Part shown: positions 19,698 to 30,100 of the stretch, piece by piece
Position numbering within the stretch: the first letter of the stretch is position 1
Layout: the number at the start of each line of letters is the position of its first letter
NCBI GenBank assembly: GCA_003427395.1
Contig: BFEA01000010.1
Location: 2,379,583-2,410,395, forward strand
Direction: 5' to 3'
DNA from: Chara braunii
Lineage: Eukaryota; Streptophyta; Charophyceae; Charales; Characeae
DNA: 30,813 nt
Position numbers and translations under genes: made by a program
Notes under the pieces: model-generated
The model's input: the letters and a program-made list of their open reading frames with translations, nothing else
Database searches by the model: none
Told to the model about the DNA's origin: nothing

Positions 19698-20228
19698 GCG
19701 ACCCCCCACCGGAGTCTGGGTACCGCGCTCGCGACGGTTGAGCTGTGCTGGAGGTATGGGCTAAAACCCTGCCGATAGTAACAGTGGAGAGACCATTTCT
19801 GGGGAAAAGGTCGGTGAGGAGATGACCGACCTGTGTGCGACGTTTGCCTGAGTTTTGCTTTTTGTTCCTCCCTCTGTAAAGTTGCCTGATGAATGGTGGA
19901 TGGGAACCGAGCTTCTAAAGTTTATTCTCACCTCCAAGTCTAAGTCCGCACGAGTGAGAGAACATGAGGAAGAGGCTGGATAGGAGTCGGAAGAAAAAGG
20001 AACTCCGAGAAAATGATGATGGCCAAGCATGATCGATTGGGGGTATGGTAGCACAATGGCACCTGGGAAATGGATAAGAAAAGATAGGGAGACCCGGATG
20101 AGGGGTCTGAAAACAACTCTCATCTAGAAAAGGAAAAGCAAACCATCTGACCATGAGGGGCCGTGTGGTGCTCTCATGTGGGAAACAGGACAAGCGTAGG
20201 GAAACAAGATGGCGTGATGGTTGTCGCC

Positions 20229-20243
20229 TCCTGTTTACTTTAG
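20229..20243 (+). promoter_or_regulatory. Candidate splice acceptor before paralogue 1
   Basis: CCTCCTGTTTACTTTAG is a pyrimidine-rich stretch ending in AG, ten bases before the ATG at 20254. Similar signals precede the other three paralogues and gag. Confidence 0.3.
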
Positions 20244-20253
20244 TGGTCCGGAA

Positions 20254-21021
20254 ATGCCTATAGAGGTAAGGGACGGGGTATCTGTTGTTCTCCCGGAAGA
20301 AGGAACGTGGATCGACCTAGAACCGGCCTATGAAACCGTGATGCTGGACGAGAAGGACGCGTTCCTCTAGATAGAGACAATCTGGACTAAGGTTAGCCTG
20401 ACGAGACTTTCACCTAGCTTGTTGGACCCACAATTCCGAGGAACAGTGGAAGCTTGAGGATGGGTCTACCTATCATAGGAAATGGAAAATGCAATGGTAG
20501 TGGGACTAGTATTGGGCACGACACCGGATCAGCTGTTTAGGCAAGTGGAACGGGAAGTGGTATGGGCAGCATGTCAGCGGGCAGAAATAGAGATGGAAAG
20601 GATGGAGGTGCGAGTGGAACTCGGGGACCGGAGAAATATGAGACGTCCTCTTAGGACAATGAGGTGTGTGCTACCCCCGTTTCTGGTGGATGCAGTCTTT
20701 GGGACCAGGGATAAACTGGAACGTATATGTCGATCGATGACACACCTGAGGTTGTACCAATGTGCTAGACAAGACTTCTTTAGACTGTCGGTGGAAGTTG
20801 GGTCGTTTGAAGGAAACTGGGCGGAAGAATTAGCTGAGATGTTAAACCTCCTCAGCGCGGACGAAGTCTTTGTTCCTAGTCCGGTGTATTGGCAGATAGT
20901 TTACCGATACGTGGCGACAGGGGAAACCTTCTTGGAAGGGGTGAAAGATATGTTCTTAGAAGAGGAGGAGGATTTCAGTGATGAGGAGGGCGGGGACGAG
21001 ATAGAGGACTGGGACTTCTGA
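20254..21021 (+). pseudogene. Accessory paralogue 1 of the second element (unknown protein, 255 codons, three stops)
   Basis: I do not recognise the family. The frame from ATG 20254 is interrupted by TAG 20368-20370, TGA 20455-20457 and TAG 20476-20478, then stays open to 21021. It aligns with the copies at 21078, 21960 and 22864: an N-terminal VSVVLPEEGTW-like strand, a RGTVEA..GWVYLS block, LPPFLVD in the middle, a GSF block (codons at 20800-20808), and an acidic C-terminus (LEEEEDFSDEEGGDE). Near-equal length (255 codons against 253-261) supports one ancestral protein that was duplicated in tandem. The stop at 20455 faces Glu/Gly in copy 3. The window reader could otherwise start at ATG 20482, which would drop the N-terminal third; homology makes 20254 the better start. 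Function is unknown; membership of the retroelement is inferred from its place between leader and gag. Confidence 0.7.
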
Positions 21022-21060
21022 AAGGGGGGGGCTTACCTGGGGAAAACGGGTTGTCAACTA

Positions 21061-21067
21061 TGTGCAG
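21061..21067 (+). promoter_or_regulatory. Candidate splice acceptor before paralogue 2
   Basis: TGTGCAG lies eleven bases before ATG 21078. The same heptamer precedes paralogue 4 (22839-22845) and gag (24085-24091), each time followed closely by ATGGC. Confidence 0.35.
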
Positions 21068-21077
21068 GTAGGAGGCG

Positions 21078-21837
21078 ATGGCCCGAGAACTCGAATTATG
21101 GGGCTGCACATGGGAACAAAGACGAGCCGGAAGGGGAGTAGAAATTGTGCTACCCCGTTTCAATACCGCCAAGCAATGAATGAAAGGGGACCACATGTGA
21201 TTGGCGGGGGTATGAAATTGTGTCGGAACTGTCATACCTATGGATAGAACGTGTTTGGAACCCGTTGAGGGAAGAGGAAGGATGGGAGGAGATTGCGGAA
21301 GGTAGGGTGGAATCGGTTGGAACGATCGTTCTCTCTGAACAAGGTTAGCACCTATTCTGCACAACGCTTGCGACAGGACAGAACCCGATGTGGCTTTTAG
21401 GGGACGCTGAGGCAAGGGCTCGGCAGGCGGGGGAAAGGTTTGCTAACAAAGGTTGGGATACGGTCAGCAGTAGAGTCGTGATGGGAGAATGGAAAGAATT
21501 TAAACCGCCTGGCGCCCGAATCAAGACTTGGGTGTCCCAGTTCGTGGCGGACTGGTTTGGGGGTTTTGATCACGTAACAGAGGTAGCCGACACGATGGAG
21601 CGAATACACGTAAACTGCACATGGCTGGCTGGTGAATTCTAAAGGACGTCCTTGAAATACGGACCCTTCCATGGCAATAGAGCCCGGGAGGTCCTTATCA
21701 TTTTGGATATCAAAAGGAATGACCGGCAGGAGGTAACCCCGGAAACTAGGGAGGCCATAATCCGCCGTGAGGTAGCAACAACACCTTGCTATGTGGATGA
21801 TGTGTTCAAATTGTTCGAAGTACTATGGTTCGACTAA
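21078..21837 (+). pseudogene. Accessory paralogue 2 of the second element (frameshift and stops)
   Basis: From ATG 21078 the frame gives MARELELWG and then GVEIVLP, matching the GGVEVSLP of paralogue 3. It meets TGA at 21177-21179, near which the reading must move by one frame. After that the match continues in the frame of 21388: DWRGYEIVSEL, EGRVESVGTIVLSEQG, LATGQNP, then KYGPFHGN (GPF at 21661-21669), VLIIL and YVDDVFKLFE to TAA 21835-21837. Further stops are TAG 21346-21348, exactly where paralogue 3 has Trp (so TGG to TAG), and TAA 21640-21642. The total length (760 bp) equals that of the other copies. It is a dead copy; function of the family is unknown. Confidence 0.7.
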
Positions 21838-21959
21838 GCGCAGGAAAGCCGTGGGGCCAGGCAAATATGGGAAAACTTGCTAAGACGAGGGAATGGGATG
21901 TCTGGCCATTGTAGGGTTCAGTGCGGATCGCGAGCCTGGAGATCGAAGGCGAGTGTGCG

Positions 21960-22733
21960 ATGGCGCGGAGAAGGACGTTCCTTGAGGAACACCCCTTGGG
22001 CATTGAACCACCTAGGGAAGTATCGGGTGGGGTAGAGGTTAGCTTGCCAGCGACAAGTGAAGGCTGGCACCAGGTGGCAGATTGGGTCGGGGTCGAGCTT
22101 GCGGAAAATATGGTTTACTTGGTGACGAAAGTTGAATGGCGTGCGGATGAGAATGGGGAATGGGACCCGAACCCGCGGGGGCATGTGCGTGCAGAAGGAC
22201 GACTGTATGTGTCAGAGGATGGGTGGAGGGAGTTCGGAGTTCGGCTAGCATCAGGAGAAGACCCGTTGAGCATGTTTGAAGGGGCATGGCAGTTAGTATG
22301 GCGAGAGGGATTTGAGTTCGCAGATCCGGGGGTTGACGATGTAACAGCGGACCTTAGGGTAGCCATGGTCGGGAGTTTTGAATTGCCTAGTGAAAATGTA
22401 CGAATGAGGCTGCCGCCCTTCCTGCTGGAAAGGCTGGGCGGTCTGGGACTTGTTAGACGAGCGGTGGCCGACCTCGCAAGCCTGACATATGAAGATGCGA
22501 TGGTACATCGAGAATACTATCGGGCCTTCCTAGAAATGGGCCCGTTTAGTGGAGAGCAGAAGTATGAGGTGTTGCGCATCCTGCGTGCTGTGTTTAGCAC
22601 CAGGCCGAGGGCTCCGGACGTGGGAAGTGAGGTCCTGTGGGGTGTGATCCGACGGGAAATAAGTCAAGGGATGGTGTACGTAGATGATTTGTACCGATTG
22701 TATGAGCCGATGGACGTAGGGACGGACCAATAA
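21960..22733 (+). CDS. Accessory paralogue 3 of the second element (open, 257 aa, unknown function)
   Basis: This is the only uninterrupted member of the four-copy family. I chose ATG 21960 (MARRRTFLEE) because paralogues 2 and 4 and gag also start MA, though the frame is open from a GTG at 21921. Visible blocks: GGVEVSLPATSEGW (about residues 22-36), DWVGVEL, GRLYVSEDGWREFGV, LASGEDPLSMFEGAW, RMRLPPFLLERLGG, EMGPFSGEQKYEVLRIL (GPF at 22539-22547), and C-terminal IRREISQGMVYVDDLYRLYEP. It is Glu-rich, with no signal peptide, membrane segment, zinc motif or known catalytic motif that I can see. The alternation of short beta-like and helical segments suggests a globular alpha/beta fold. As copies flank it in tandem upstream of gag, I infer an accessory protein of the retroelement, not a host gene. 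It could also be a captured host gene. Confidence 0.65.
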   Translation: MARRRTFLEEHPLGIEPPREVSGGVEVSLPATSEGWHQVADWVGVELAENMVYLVTKVEWRADENGEWDPNPRGHVRAEGRLYVSEDGWREFGVRLASGEDPLSMFEGAWQLVWREGFEFADPGVDDVTADLRVAMVGSFELPSENVRMRLPPFLLERLGGLGLVRRAVADLASLTYEDAMVHREYYRAFLEMGPFSGEQKYEVLRILRAVFSTRPRAPDVGSEVLWGVIRREISQGMVYVDDLYRLYEPMDVGTDQ

Positions 22734-22838
22734 AAGAGGTCAAGGAAAGAAAAGGAAGGATTCAAGTTAGAAACCAGGGAGTGTTCGGGCGGGAGCTGAA
22801 GATTAAATGAAATAAGTAAAATGGCTTGCTGTTTAAAC

Positions 22839-22845
22839 TGTGCAG
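22839..22845 (+). promoter_or_regulatory. Candidate splice acceptor before paralogue 4
   Basis: TTGCTGTTTAAAC leads into TGTGCAG, eighteen bases before ATG 22864. It shares the heptamer with 21061-21067 and 24085-24091. Confidence 0.35.
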
Positions 22846-22863
22846 GGGACTACTTAGTCAAAA

Positions 22864-23649
22864 ATGGCGATGGGACGCGCCCGGATGCTGCGACGGTCCA
22901 CACACCCGCGGCCACCCACGAAAAGTGGAGGCGGATGGGAGGTATCGCTTTCAGCAAGCTACATGATCCAAGGATTGGACACCGAATGGAGGGCCGTGAC
23001 CCTGGGAAGAAGACAGGCGTTTATGATCGTGGAATATTTGTGGGATGGTATGAGGATTAACAGGAGACCGGGAGACGATCTGTACACCGACCTTAGGGTA
23101 ACGGGGACCGTGTACCTGCCGGAACTTGGATGGTACATGCTAGGAACGGAATTGGCACTAGGTCCCGGGTTGCTACCAATCTTCGAGAGAGTTACTAGGG
23201 TGTCGAACAGGGTGGGCCAGAAAGTGCAGAGGAGAAGAAACGTGGGATTAAGAACTCGGGTGGAGGTCGGAGGGTAGCGAGAGTTTAAGGCCCCAATAAC
23301 CGGGTTGAGGTGTCGAGTACCTCGTTTCACGGTGAACTTTGTATTCAGTAGCCTCAAGAGAGTTAGGGACCTGGTGGATTCGACCCTCGTCTGGATCCAC
23401 CTCTTCCGACCACAAACAACGAGCATGTTCTACGACGTGTCGGTCAGACATGGGCCGTTCTGGGGGAATCACGCCTAGGAACTACTCGAATTACTCGAGA
23501 TCTTGATATTCGGATTGCCCCACCTGTCGTTTGAAGAATATGAGCCAATAATTATCAGGGAAATAGAGATGGGGGAAAATTACCTTGCTGGGTTGGCTGA
23601 CCTGTTCAAGGAACCGGATGAGCAGGGCAGGCCTGAGGGACCAGCATGA
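22864..23649 (+). pseudogene. Accessory paralogue 4 of the second element (two stops)
   Basis: The frame from ATG 22864 (MAMGRARML) is 261 codons long, with TAG at 23275-23277 and TAG at 23476-23478, ending at TGA 23647-23649. It matches the family at GGWEVSLSAS, TDLRVTGTVYLPELGWYMLG, LALGPGLLPIFERV, RHGPFWGN (GPF at 23452-23460), ELLELLEIL and IIIREIEMGENYLAGLADLFKEP. The stop at 23476 faces a charged residue in copies 2 and 3. No domain outside the family blocks is visible. It is the copy nearest to gag, about 450 bp upstream. Confidence in family membership is higher than in any function. Confidence 0.7.
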
Positions 23650-24084
23650 GAAAACGCGTCAGGAAGAGGTAGGGAAATAAGGGATGGGTACTAAGATAAG
23701 TAGGCAGCCGTCAGCAAAAGAGGGGCAGTGGTTGGAGTTCCGACCGACCCAATGATGCGGCAGGGAGGAACTAGGAAGACCACCCACTCCAAAAGTTCTG
23801 GGGCACCTGGATGCCAATAAGTCAAAAGGGCCATACCCGATAGGAAAGGCACTGGGCTCAGACACCGCCCTAACAATCTAAGTGCGGCAATAAAGAAATG
23901 CCAAGCGGCGGCAGCAAGGCCCCGGTAGGAGAAAACCTGAAGGACGCCCCGGGAGAGAAAAGTCAGGAGAAGTTGTACTGATTAATGTAAGACGCAAAGA
24001 CATGGGAATAGGCGGGCTTTAGGGCCGGGACCAGGGCAGTTATGAACAACCGGCCATTTTTTTTTCGCAAAACTTTTTTTTCCA
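23650..24084 (+). other. Spacer between paralogue 4 and gag
   Basis: No gene is seen. The stretch is purine-rich with short open frames only. It ends with pyrimidine runs (T9 near 24058-24066 and T8 near 24074-24081) that could be the tract of a 3' splice site. Confidence 0.6.
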
Positions 24085-24091
24085 TGTGCAG
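24085..24091 (+). promoter_or_regulatory. Candidate splice acceptor before gag
   Basis: ACTTTTTTTTCCATGTGCAG is the best acceptor-like sequence in the window: a polypyrimidine run, then TGTGCAG, thirteen bases before ATG 24105. Confidence 0.4.
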
Positions 24092-24104
24092 GCTAGGTAA
24101 AGGA

Positions 24105-25854
24105 ATGGCCACTGAGGAAGGGATCGATGACCAGTAGAGCGGAGGGAATCAGGGCACGAATGGGGATGAGGAACGAAACGAGGGATCAACCAGGGATCGA
24201 CAGTCAGCCAAACTGGAAGGAACCCTAGAAGACGGAAAGGACGCCTCAATTGGAGAAAGCTCGGGGAAAGCTGGGGGTAGCAAAAGGGGACCTCAGGAAA
24301 ACAGGGAAGGGGGAAACGATATGAGAACAAGCCCTTGGAACTCAGCAGGAGCCACCCCTAAAAAGACAAAAGTATCGGATGCCAGTCGTAAATTGGCAGA
24401 AATAGAAAGCAGACTGCAGAATTTAAGGCAAGGCTTATCGAGCAGATGGTGGCCGAGGATGAGGAGGACCCCCAGGGCGCAGGGTCACGTGAGGGACGCA
24501 GGACCGGTCAAGACGAGGCCAGGTATGAGGGAAAGGGTAATAGCCACAAAGGAACGCCTAGCAAGAAGGGGAAGGACAAGAACGACCCCCTGGCGGAGGA
24601 GACGGAAAACGCTATGACCCCGCCTGCTATCGACAGCGGCACTAGCCGACTGCCAGCCACGCCGAAAGTAACAGGGGCGTGCGACGGACTCTGGAGCCTT
24701 AGGGAAAGGGTGTTAGGATGGTTTGACCCAGAAGGAACGCCGAAAACCAAGGAGAAGCAGAGGGAAAGCAAGGAAGGGGAAGGGACCAGTGCAGCTGGAG
24801 AAGCGGGTACCTTACTGAAATGGACGGAAGAGGAAAAGATGGAGCACCTAGGACAGCACGTGTCACTAAGCTTGAGAAGAGACATTATGGCCATCGTCGC
24901 GTCCAGTGGATCCTGGAAAAAAAACAGGAACGAGATAATGAGGAAATACCTAAGGCAGAGAAAATGGCAATAGAGGCCGAATTAGCAGTAGTCCAGAGGA
25001 AAAACTATGCGACTTACAACGATTTCCTAAGGGCGTTTACGTTAGTGGCTCTGCGAATTCCCAGGGTAACGGACCTCATAATGAGTAAATACTTCCTTAG
25101 GCAGTTCTCCGAGTTTGATAAGGATAAGATTTTGTCGGCCTACCAGCAGACCAGTAAGTTTGAATACACAAGGGATGTGGATTTCAGTACGGTAACAGAT
25201 CTTGCAGAAAAGACAGTGGTAACAGAGACCTTGGCCCTGCTTAAGGAAGGGGAGGTCATAGACCTGACCGGGAAGACGGGAGACAAGGTCAAGAAGGGGA
25301 TAGAGAGTTTGCACGAGCGGGTGCACGGGGTTGACAATAAGATAGAAAGAACGGAAAACGCGCTATTAGTGATGCAGGCGCAAGTATCCCGATCCGCCCT
25401 CCCGCCCCAAGAAGCCGTGGTTCCGGCAACTGTAGCAAATCGGGGATTTGGCAGAAGGGACCCCGCCAACGAACAATGCAAGTATTGCACCATGATCGGG
25501 CATTTCGTACGAGCCTGTCCGAGACTCAATCACGATATTGAGCGGCAGAGGTGCAGCAGGTCCCTCAAGGGTGAGATCCTCGGACCGCGGAGGGAGCGTG
25601 TAAATTGGAACTCGCCAGGAGGGATGCGACGAACCGTCATCCTCTTGAATAACCTAGAGATAGCCGCCGTAGAAGCAGAGCCGATAGCCGAGATTGTCTG
25701 GGACCAGCCTAGGGGACGGGGACCACAGGCCAATTTTATCCTAGAAGGCAATAGCAAGGATAGGGTAAATATCACCACTCGTCGGGCCGGCGCAGAAAAG
25801 AAGCTTATTCAAGATACAGTAATGGAAGAACTCGCAGGGACTAGCACGAGCTAG
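24105..25854 (+). pseudogene. gag: gag of the second Ty3/gypsy element (CCHC nucleocapsid), frameshifted
   Basis: Starts MATEEGIDDQ at ATG 24105, followed at once by TAG 24135-24137. The N-terminal part is hydrophilic and low-complexity. The reading frame must change at about 24405-24440, and again near the A8 run at 24917-24924, to keep the coding character. The third segment (open to 25854) carries a helical capsid-like region (NDFLRAFTLVALRIP, YFLRQFSEFDK), a short coiled-coil-like stretch (HERVHGVDNKIERTENALL) and a CCHC zinc knuckle, C-X2-C-X4-H-X4-C, at 25477-25518 (CKYCTMIGHFVRAC). This order is typical of Ty3/gypsy Gag, which coats and packages the element RNA. The TAG at 25852-25854 is followed in frame by CAA and continues into the protease region, so gag and pol were probably one frame. 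Not functional as read. Confidence 0.85.
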
Positions 25855-27190
25855 CAAGAGACTGAAGCCGGGGAACAAGAGAAGGCCTATAGGAAGCCAA
25901 GGGAGGACGAACCGGTAGACAAGGCTACGGCGGCAAAAAAAAAGTTCAGGTATCAAATTCCGATCCAGACTTCGCCAAAAATCGATGGCACCTTGAGTAA
26001 GCTACTGGGTACCATGGTATCGGGGTCTTTTCAGACCATGTTGCAGGCCAGCCCGAGGCTGCTTAAAGGACTTAGGCAGTTGCTAACGCGTAAGCGTGTA
26101 GAGGTAGAGGAGGGCCCGGAACTGCAAGAGCAGGACATGGAAGAGGCCGAGGCGCCGCAAGGAGTCTCCAACCTCCAAAGCATTCCAGGGGGCCTGGGAG
26201 ATTTGGAGAAAGCTTTTGCGGACATCCGCCTAAGCCTACCGGATCGTGAAGGTGGCGAAGTCATGAGGGCGCCACCCGGCACAAAGCTTAGCTTTCATGC
26301 ATTACCAGTTGGGAAACTTAAAGTTCAAAACGGAACTCACCACACTTACACGTTAGTGAACGGCGGAGCAGAAATCACCCTCATACGACGAGATTTCGCA
26401 ATAGTCACGGGGTGCACGGTAAACAAGGAAGTTGCAGGGAGTATCCGGGGAGCTGGTGGTGAAATTCCTTTCACAGGGTATGTCACCAAATGTGCAGTCA
26501 GGGCGGGAAATAGGGAATCCATCTGGTCCTTTCAGTGGATGACTGTGATGGAAGAAATGGATCACGACGTAATCCTCGGGAGACCATGGTGCGCCAATGT
26601 GGAAATGATAGGAATGCATCTGCACGACGACACATACATGGTAGACATAGAGGACCCAGTGACCGACCGCGGGGAACTCCTCCGACTTCTTGGGACTGGA
26701 GGGGACCCTCCGAAGGGCAAATTGGCAACCTGGTGTCCAACATTCGAAGAAAGTGCGTGGAAAGGGGCATTCGCAAGAATGGAAGGCATGAGGGAAAGGA
26801 TATAAATTATGATCGAGGAGGCTTTTAGTAAAAAGGAATGGATCAAGATGGGTCTGCCCGTAAAGAAGAGGAGGCCAGAGGACGAGCCCCTAGGGGTTAT
26901 GGTGGCGGAAAAGGAGCTGGAAGTTGAACTCGGGGCCAGCCTGCCCAAGCCAAAGGAAGGTCGTAACGAGACCCACGAGCTAGCGCTCGAAATCCCAAAC
27001 CTGTTGCAACTTGTTAAGGCAATCAGGTACCACAAAGTGGGGGTGGACCCGACAGCTTTTGCCAAGTTTAAGGATGAGGTTCGAAAAGGCTATTGCCTGA
27101 ATGGGAAGATAGTTAGCATTCAGCCCCGTATCATGGAAATAGCAAGGTCAATCCCGACCGTTCATTTTTTAGGAGAACGATCCCAGAAGG
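25855..27190 (+). pseudogene. pol: Protease region and linker of the second element, active-site Asp changed
   Basis: The same frame as the end of gag runs through 26803-26805 (TAA) and on to 27214. At 26350-26380 the sequence reads LVNGGAEITLI where retropepsins have D-S/T-G; the codon at 26359-26361 is AAC (Asn) instead of the Asp codon, a single G-to-A step. About 75 residues later comes the DVILGRPW block (26569-26592), the expected second half of the fold. Upstream is a hydrophilic linker (TLSKLLGTMVSG...). Between 26809 and 27190 lies a Lys/Glu-rich linker with no domain I recognise; a frame change is needed near 27180 to enter the RT part. As read, this protease could not cut. Confidence 0.8.
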
Positions 27191-30100
27191 CAGTGTGCGA
27201 AAATACAAATCCGTAGGGAAGAAGGCCAGGCCGGTGTCGATCCTAGTAGAAACATCAAAGGAAGAGACCATGGAAAAGGAAGAGGAAATCCTACGGGCTA
27301 TAAGGGAGAGGCGAGCAACGGAAGGGCATCAGATACCTGATGAGGTAGCAGATACTATGAAAATAGGAGGGGAAGGGTTTCTTAACAGCGGAGGAAACTC
27401 AGTTGATAAGGAGGGCATGCCAGAAGTTCCACTTGGCCTTTGCTTTCAATGACCACCAGAAAGGGCGATTGGACGCAAAGCTAGTTCTTCCGGTTAGGAT
27501 CCACACGGTTGAGCACAAATGCTGGAATGATAAAGGGCATGCCTACGAGTTTGGGATAGCAGCGGAAGTCACTGACCTGCTTAGGGCCAAGATAGATTCG
27601 TTCGTGGTCGAGCCCACCGCATCCCCCTACGCAAACAAATGGTTCGTTTTTCGGAAGCCCAACAAAACACTCAGATGGATCCAGGATTTGCAAAAGCTCA
27701 ATGCGGTAACAATTAGGGATTCAGACTCGCTCCCATAAGCAGATTTGCTCGCCGAATCTCACGCTGACCGAAGTATTTATTCCTTGATAGATCTGTACTC
27801 AGGATACGATCAGTTGCCGCTCGACGCAAGGGACAGACCGTATACCGCAATGCACACCCCCGTAGGACAACCGCAAATGCAGGTGACCCCTATGGGTTTC
27901 ACAAATGCGGTAGCGGAGGCGCATAGGAGGATGCTTGCCATCGCAGGGGATATGTTTTCTGAAAAGTGCGAACCCTATATAGATGACAATCCCATAAAAG
28001 GTGCAAGGTATAAGGATGAGGTGGAGGTCTAACCGGGCGTGCGAAAGTTCATCTGGGATTATTTGTAGGATATCAAGGACCTACTTCAGCGATTCCTAGT
28101 TTATAATATTACCACAAGCGGACCTAAGAGTATTCTCGCGGTTCCGGAAGTAACCATACTAGGATTTCGCTGCGGGGCCTATGGACGGAAACCCGACCCG
28201 GCAAAGACTAATAAGATCTCTCAATGGCCAACACCCCTACGCACCACAACGGAAGTACGGGCCTTCCTAGGGGTGGTCGGATTCTGGAGGATCTTCATCA
28301 AGGGATTTGCAAAGATAGCCGAGCCTATTCGCGCAATGGGCAGGGAAGGAGGCACTTTGGATTGGACCGAGGATAGGGAAGCGGCAGGCCAAATCCTGAA
28401 AGACATCCTGTTATCCGATCAGGTCACTCTAGCAACACCCTGTTTCAATGACGAGGTAGGACGACCCTTCATCCTAGAAACAAACGGGGGACCGCTGGCA
28501 GTTGGAGGAGTATTGATACAGAGAAGCGAGGAGGTCAAGGAAAGGTCAATCAAATTTGAAAGTAGGACCCTGAATTCGGCAGAACGGTGATACTTACAGT
28601 TCAAGAAGGAGGTCTTAGCGATTCTGCATTGTCTTAAGACCTTCCAGGCATACCTGTTCGGAAGGCGATTAATCCTAAGGATCGACCCCACCAACGTTGT
28701 CGGGGCCCTAAAGAACTACAAGCCTATAGATCCGACCATTGGCAGATGGATAGGCTTCATATGGCAATTCGACTATAAGGTCGAGCGAATTGCAGGGCTT
28801 CGAAATAGGGCAGATGGGCTGAGCAGGGCATGTATCACGCCAAAAGGAGTAGAGGACGCGGAACCAATTGACGCCTTCCTGGAATACGAAGGAGGGACCC
28901 TTGTTGTGGATAATGAGATGGCAGATCCGGCAATTACAACAGGTCAGTTGCTGGTTCAGACCTTGGAAAAGGGCACACCTGCAGTGGTTGCAGAACTCGG
29001 GGAAGGACCAGTCACCACGGTCAGGCGCAAAGTGGAAAAGGACTCGTGGGGAGCGAAAGTAGGGGCCAGAGAGGAACTGATGGCAATGACCGTGGAAGGG
29101 GGACGGAATGCCGTAATGATGTTGGCCGAAACCTGGGCGCAAAAGGAGTGTCAGTACCTAGTCAACCTCACTCGGGAGGAGCAGGGTACGGATCAGAACG
29201 AACATAAATTCTTCCTCATACAGATGTATAAGGACGTCTTCAAAGAAATCGGTGTGCTGCTTGTAGGGAACAAACAGCGCACGAAAGTCAGTCCCAAAGC
29301 AAGGGAGGAAGTCAAAAAGTACGTCCTAAGAAATGGCTACCTGTTCAAGAAAGAGGAAGGGATGATGCCTAGACGTGTCGTTTGTGGGAGGTCTAGGCAG
29401 CTGAACATAATTCAGGCAATGCATGACGGGCTAGCTGGAGGTCACCGGTCATCTAAGGGGACACTTGCGAAGATTGTGCCCCTGTACTTTTGGCCAGGGA
29501 TGGCAAGCATGGTCGCAACGTATTGTCAAACGTGTCTGATATGTCAAGAAAGGAGTTCCGTACGAGTTTACGAGCCCCTTAGACCCACTCGGGTACTGGG
29601 ACCCGGACACCTTGTTCACCTCGATCTTGTGGTTATGCCCGTATTGACGGATGGGTTTAGATACATCTTGGATACAAGGGATAATCTCAGTGGCTATGTA
29701 GAGGCCGTAGCCCTCAAAAAGAAGACGGGGAAAGCAGTGGCCGATTGGGTGGAAGATTTCTACCTAAGACACCCCTTTGTGCGCAAGTTTATAGCAGACA
29801 ATGGGACATAATTCGTTAACCAGGAGGTATTGAACAGGCTTAAGACACTGTGCGTACCAATCAAGATCACTGAACCCTACCACCCTGAGGGAAATGCATC
29901 AGTAGAAAGGGGGCACCGAACCTTGAAAAACACAATCGCTAAACTTGCAGCAGACAACTTGGGGAACTGCCCACGGTACCTTAAGCAGGCAGTCTTCTCT
30001 GAAAACATGACACCAAAGAGAACGACGGGTTGCATTCCAGCGGAGCTATGGTATGGAAGGGAGATTGGCTTCCCAGTGGAGGCCCTTGTCCCTACCTGGA

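Larger units (their letters stand above)
18478..20243 (+). other. Long leader / unassigned region of second element
   Basis: About 1.8 kb without a convincing gene. Open frames such as 19138-19437, 19464-19778 and reverse 18495-19031 show no domain and do not resemble the four paralogues downstream. Three splice-like signals stand out: TTCTCTTTGCAG ending at 19303, AAGGTGAGG at 19689-19697 and CTGTTTACTTTAG ending at 20243. A phrase FLFVRKKG at about 18735 looks like an RT motif but has no RT around it. Confidence 0.5.
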
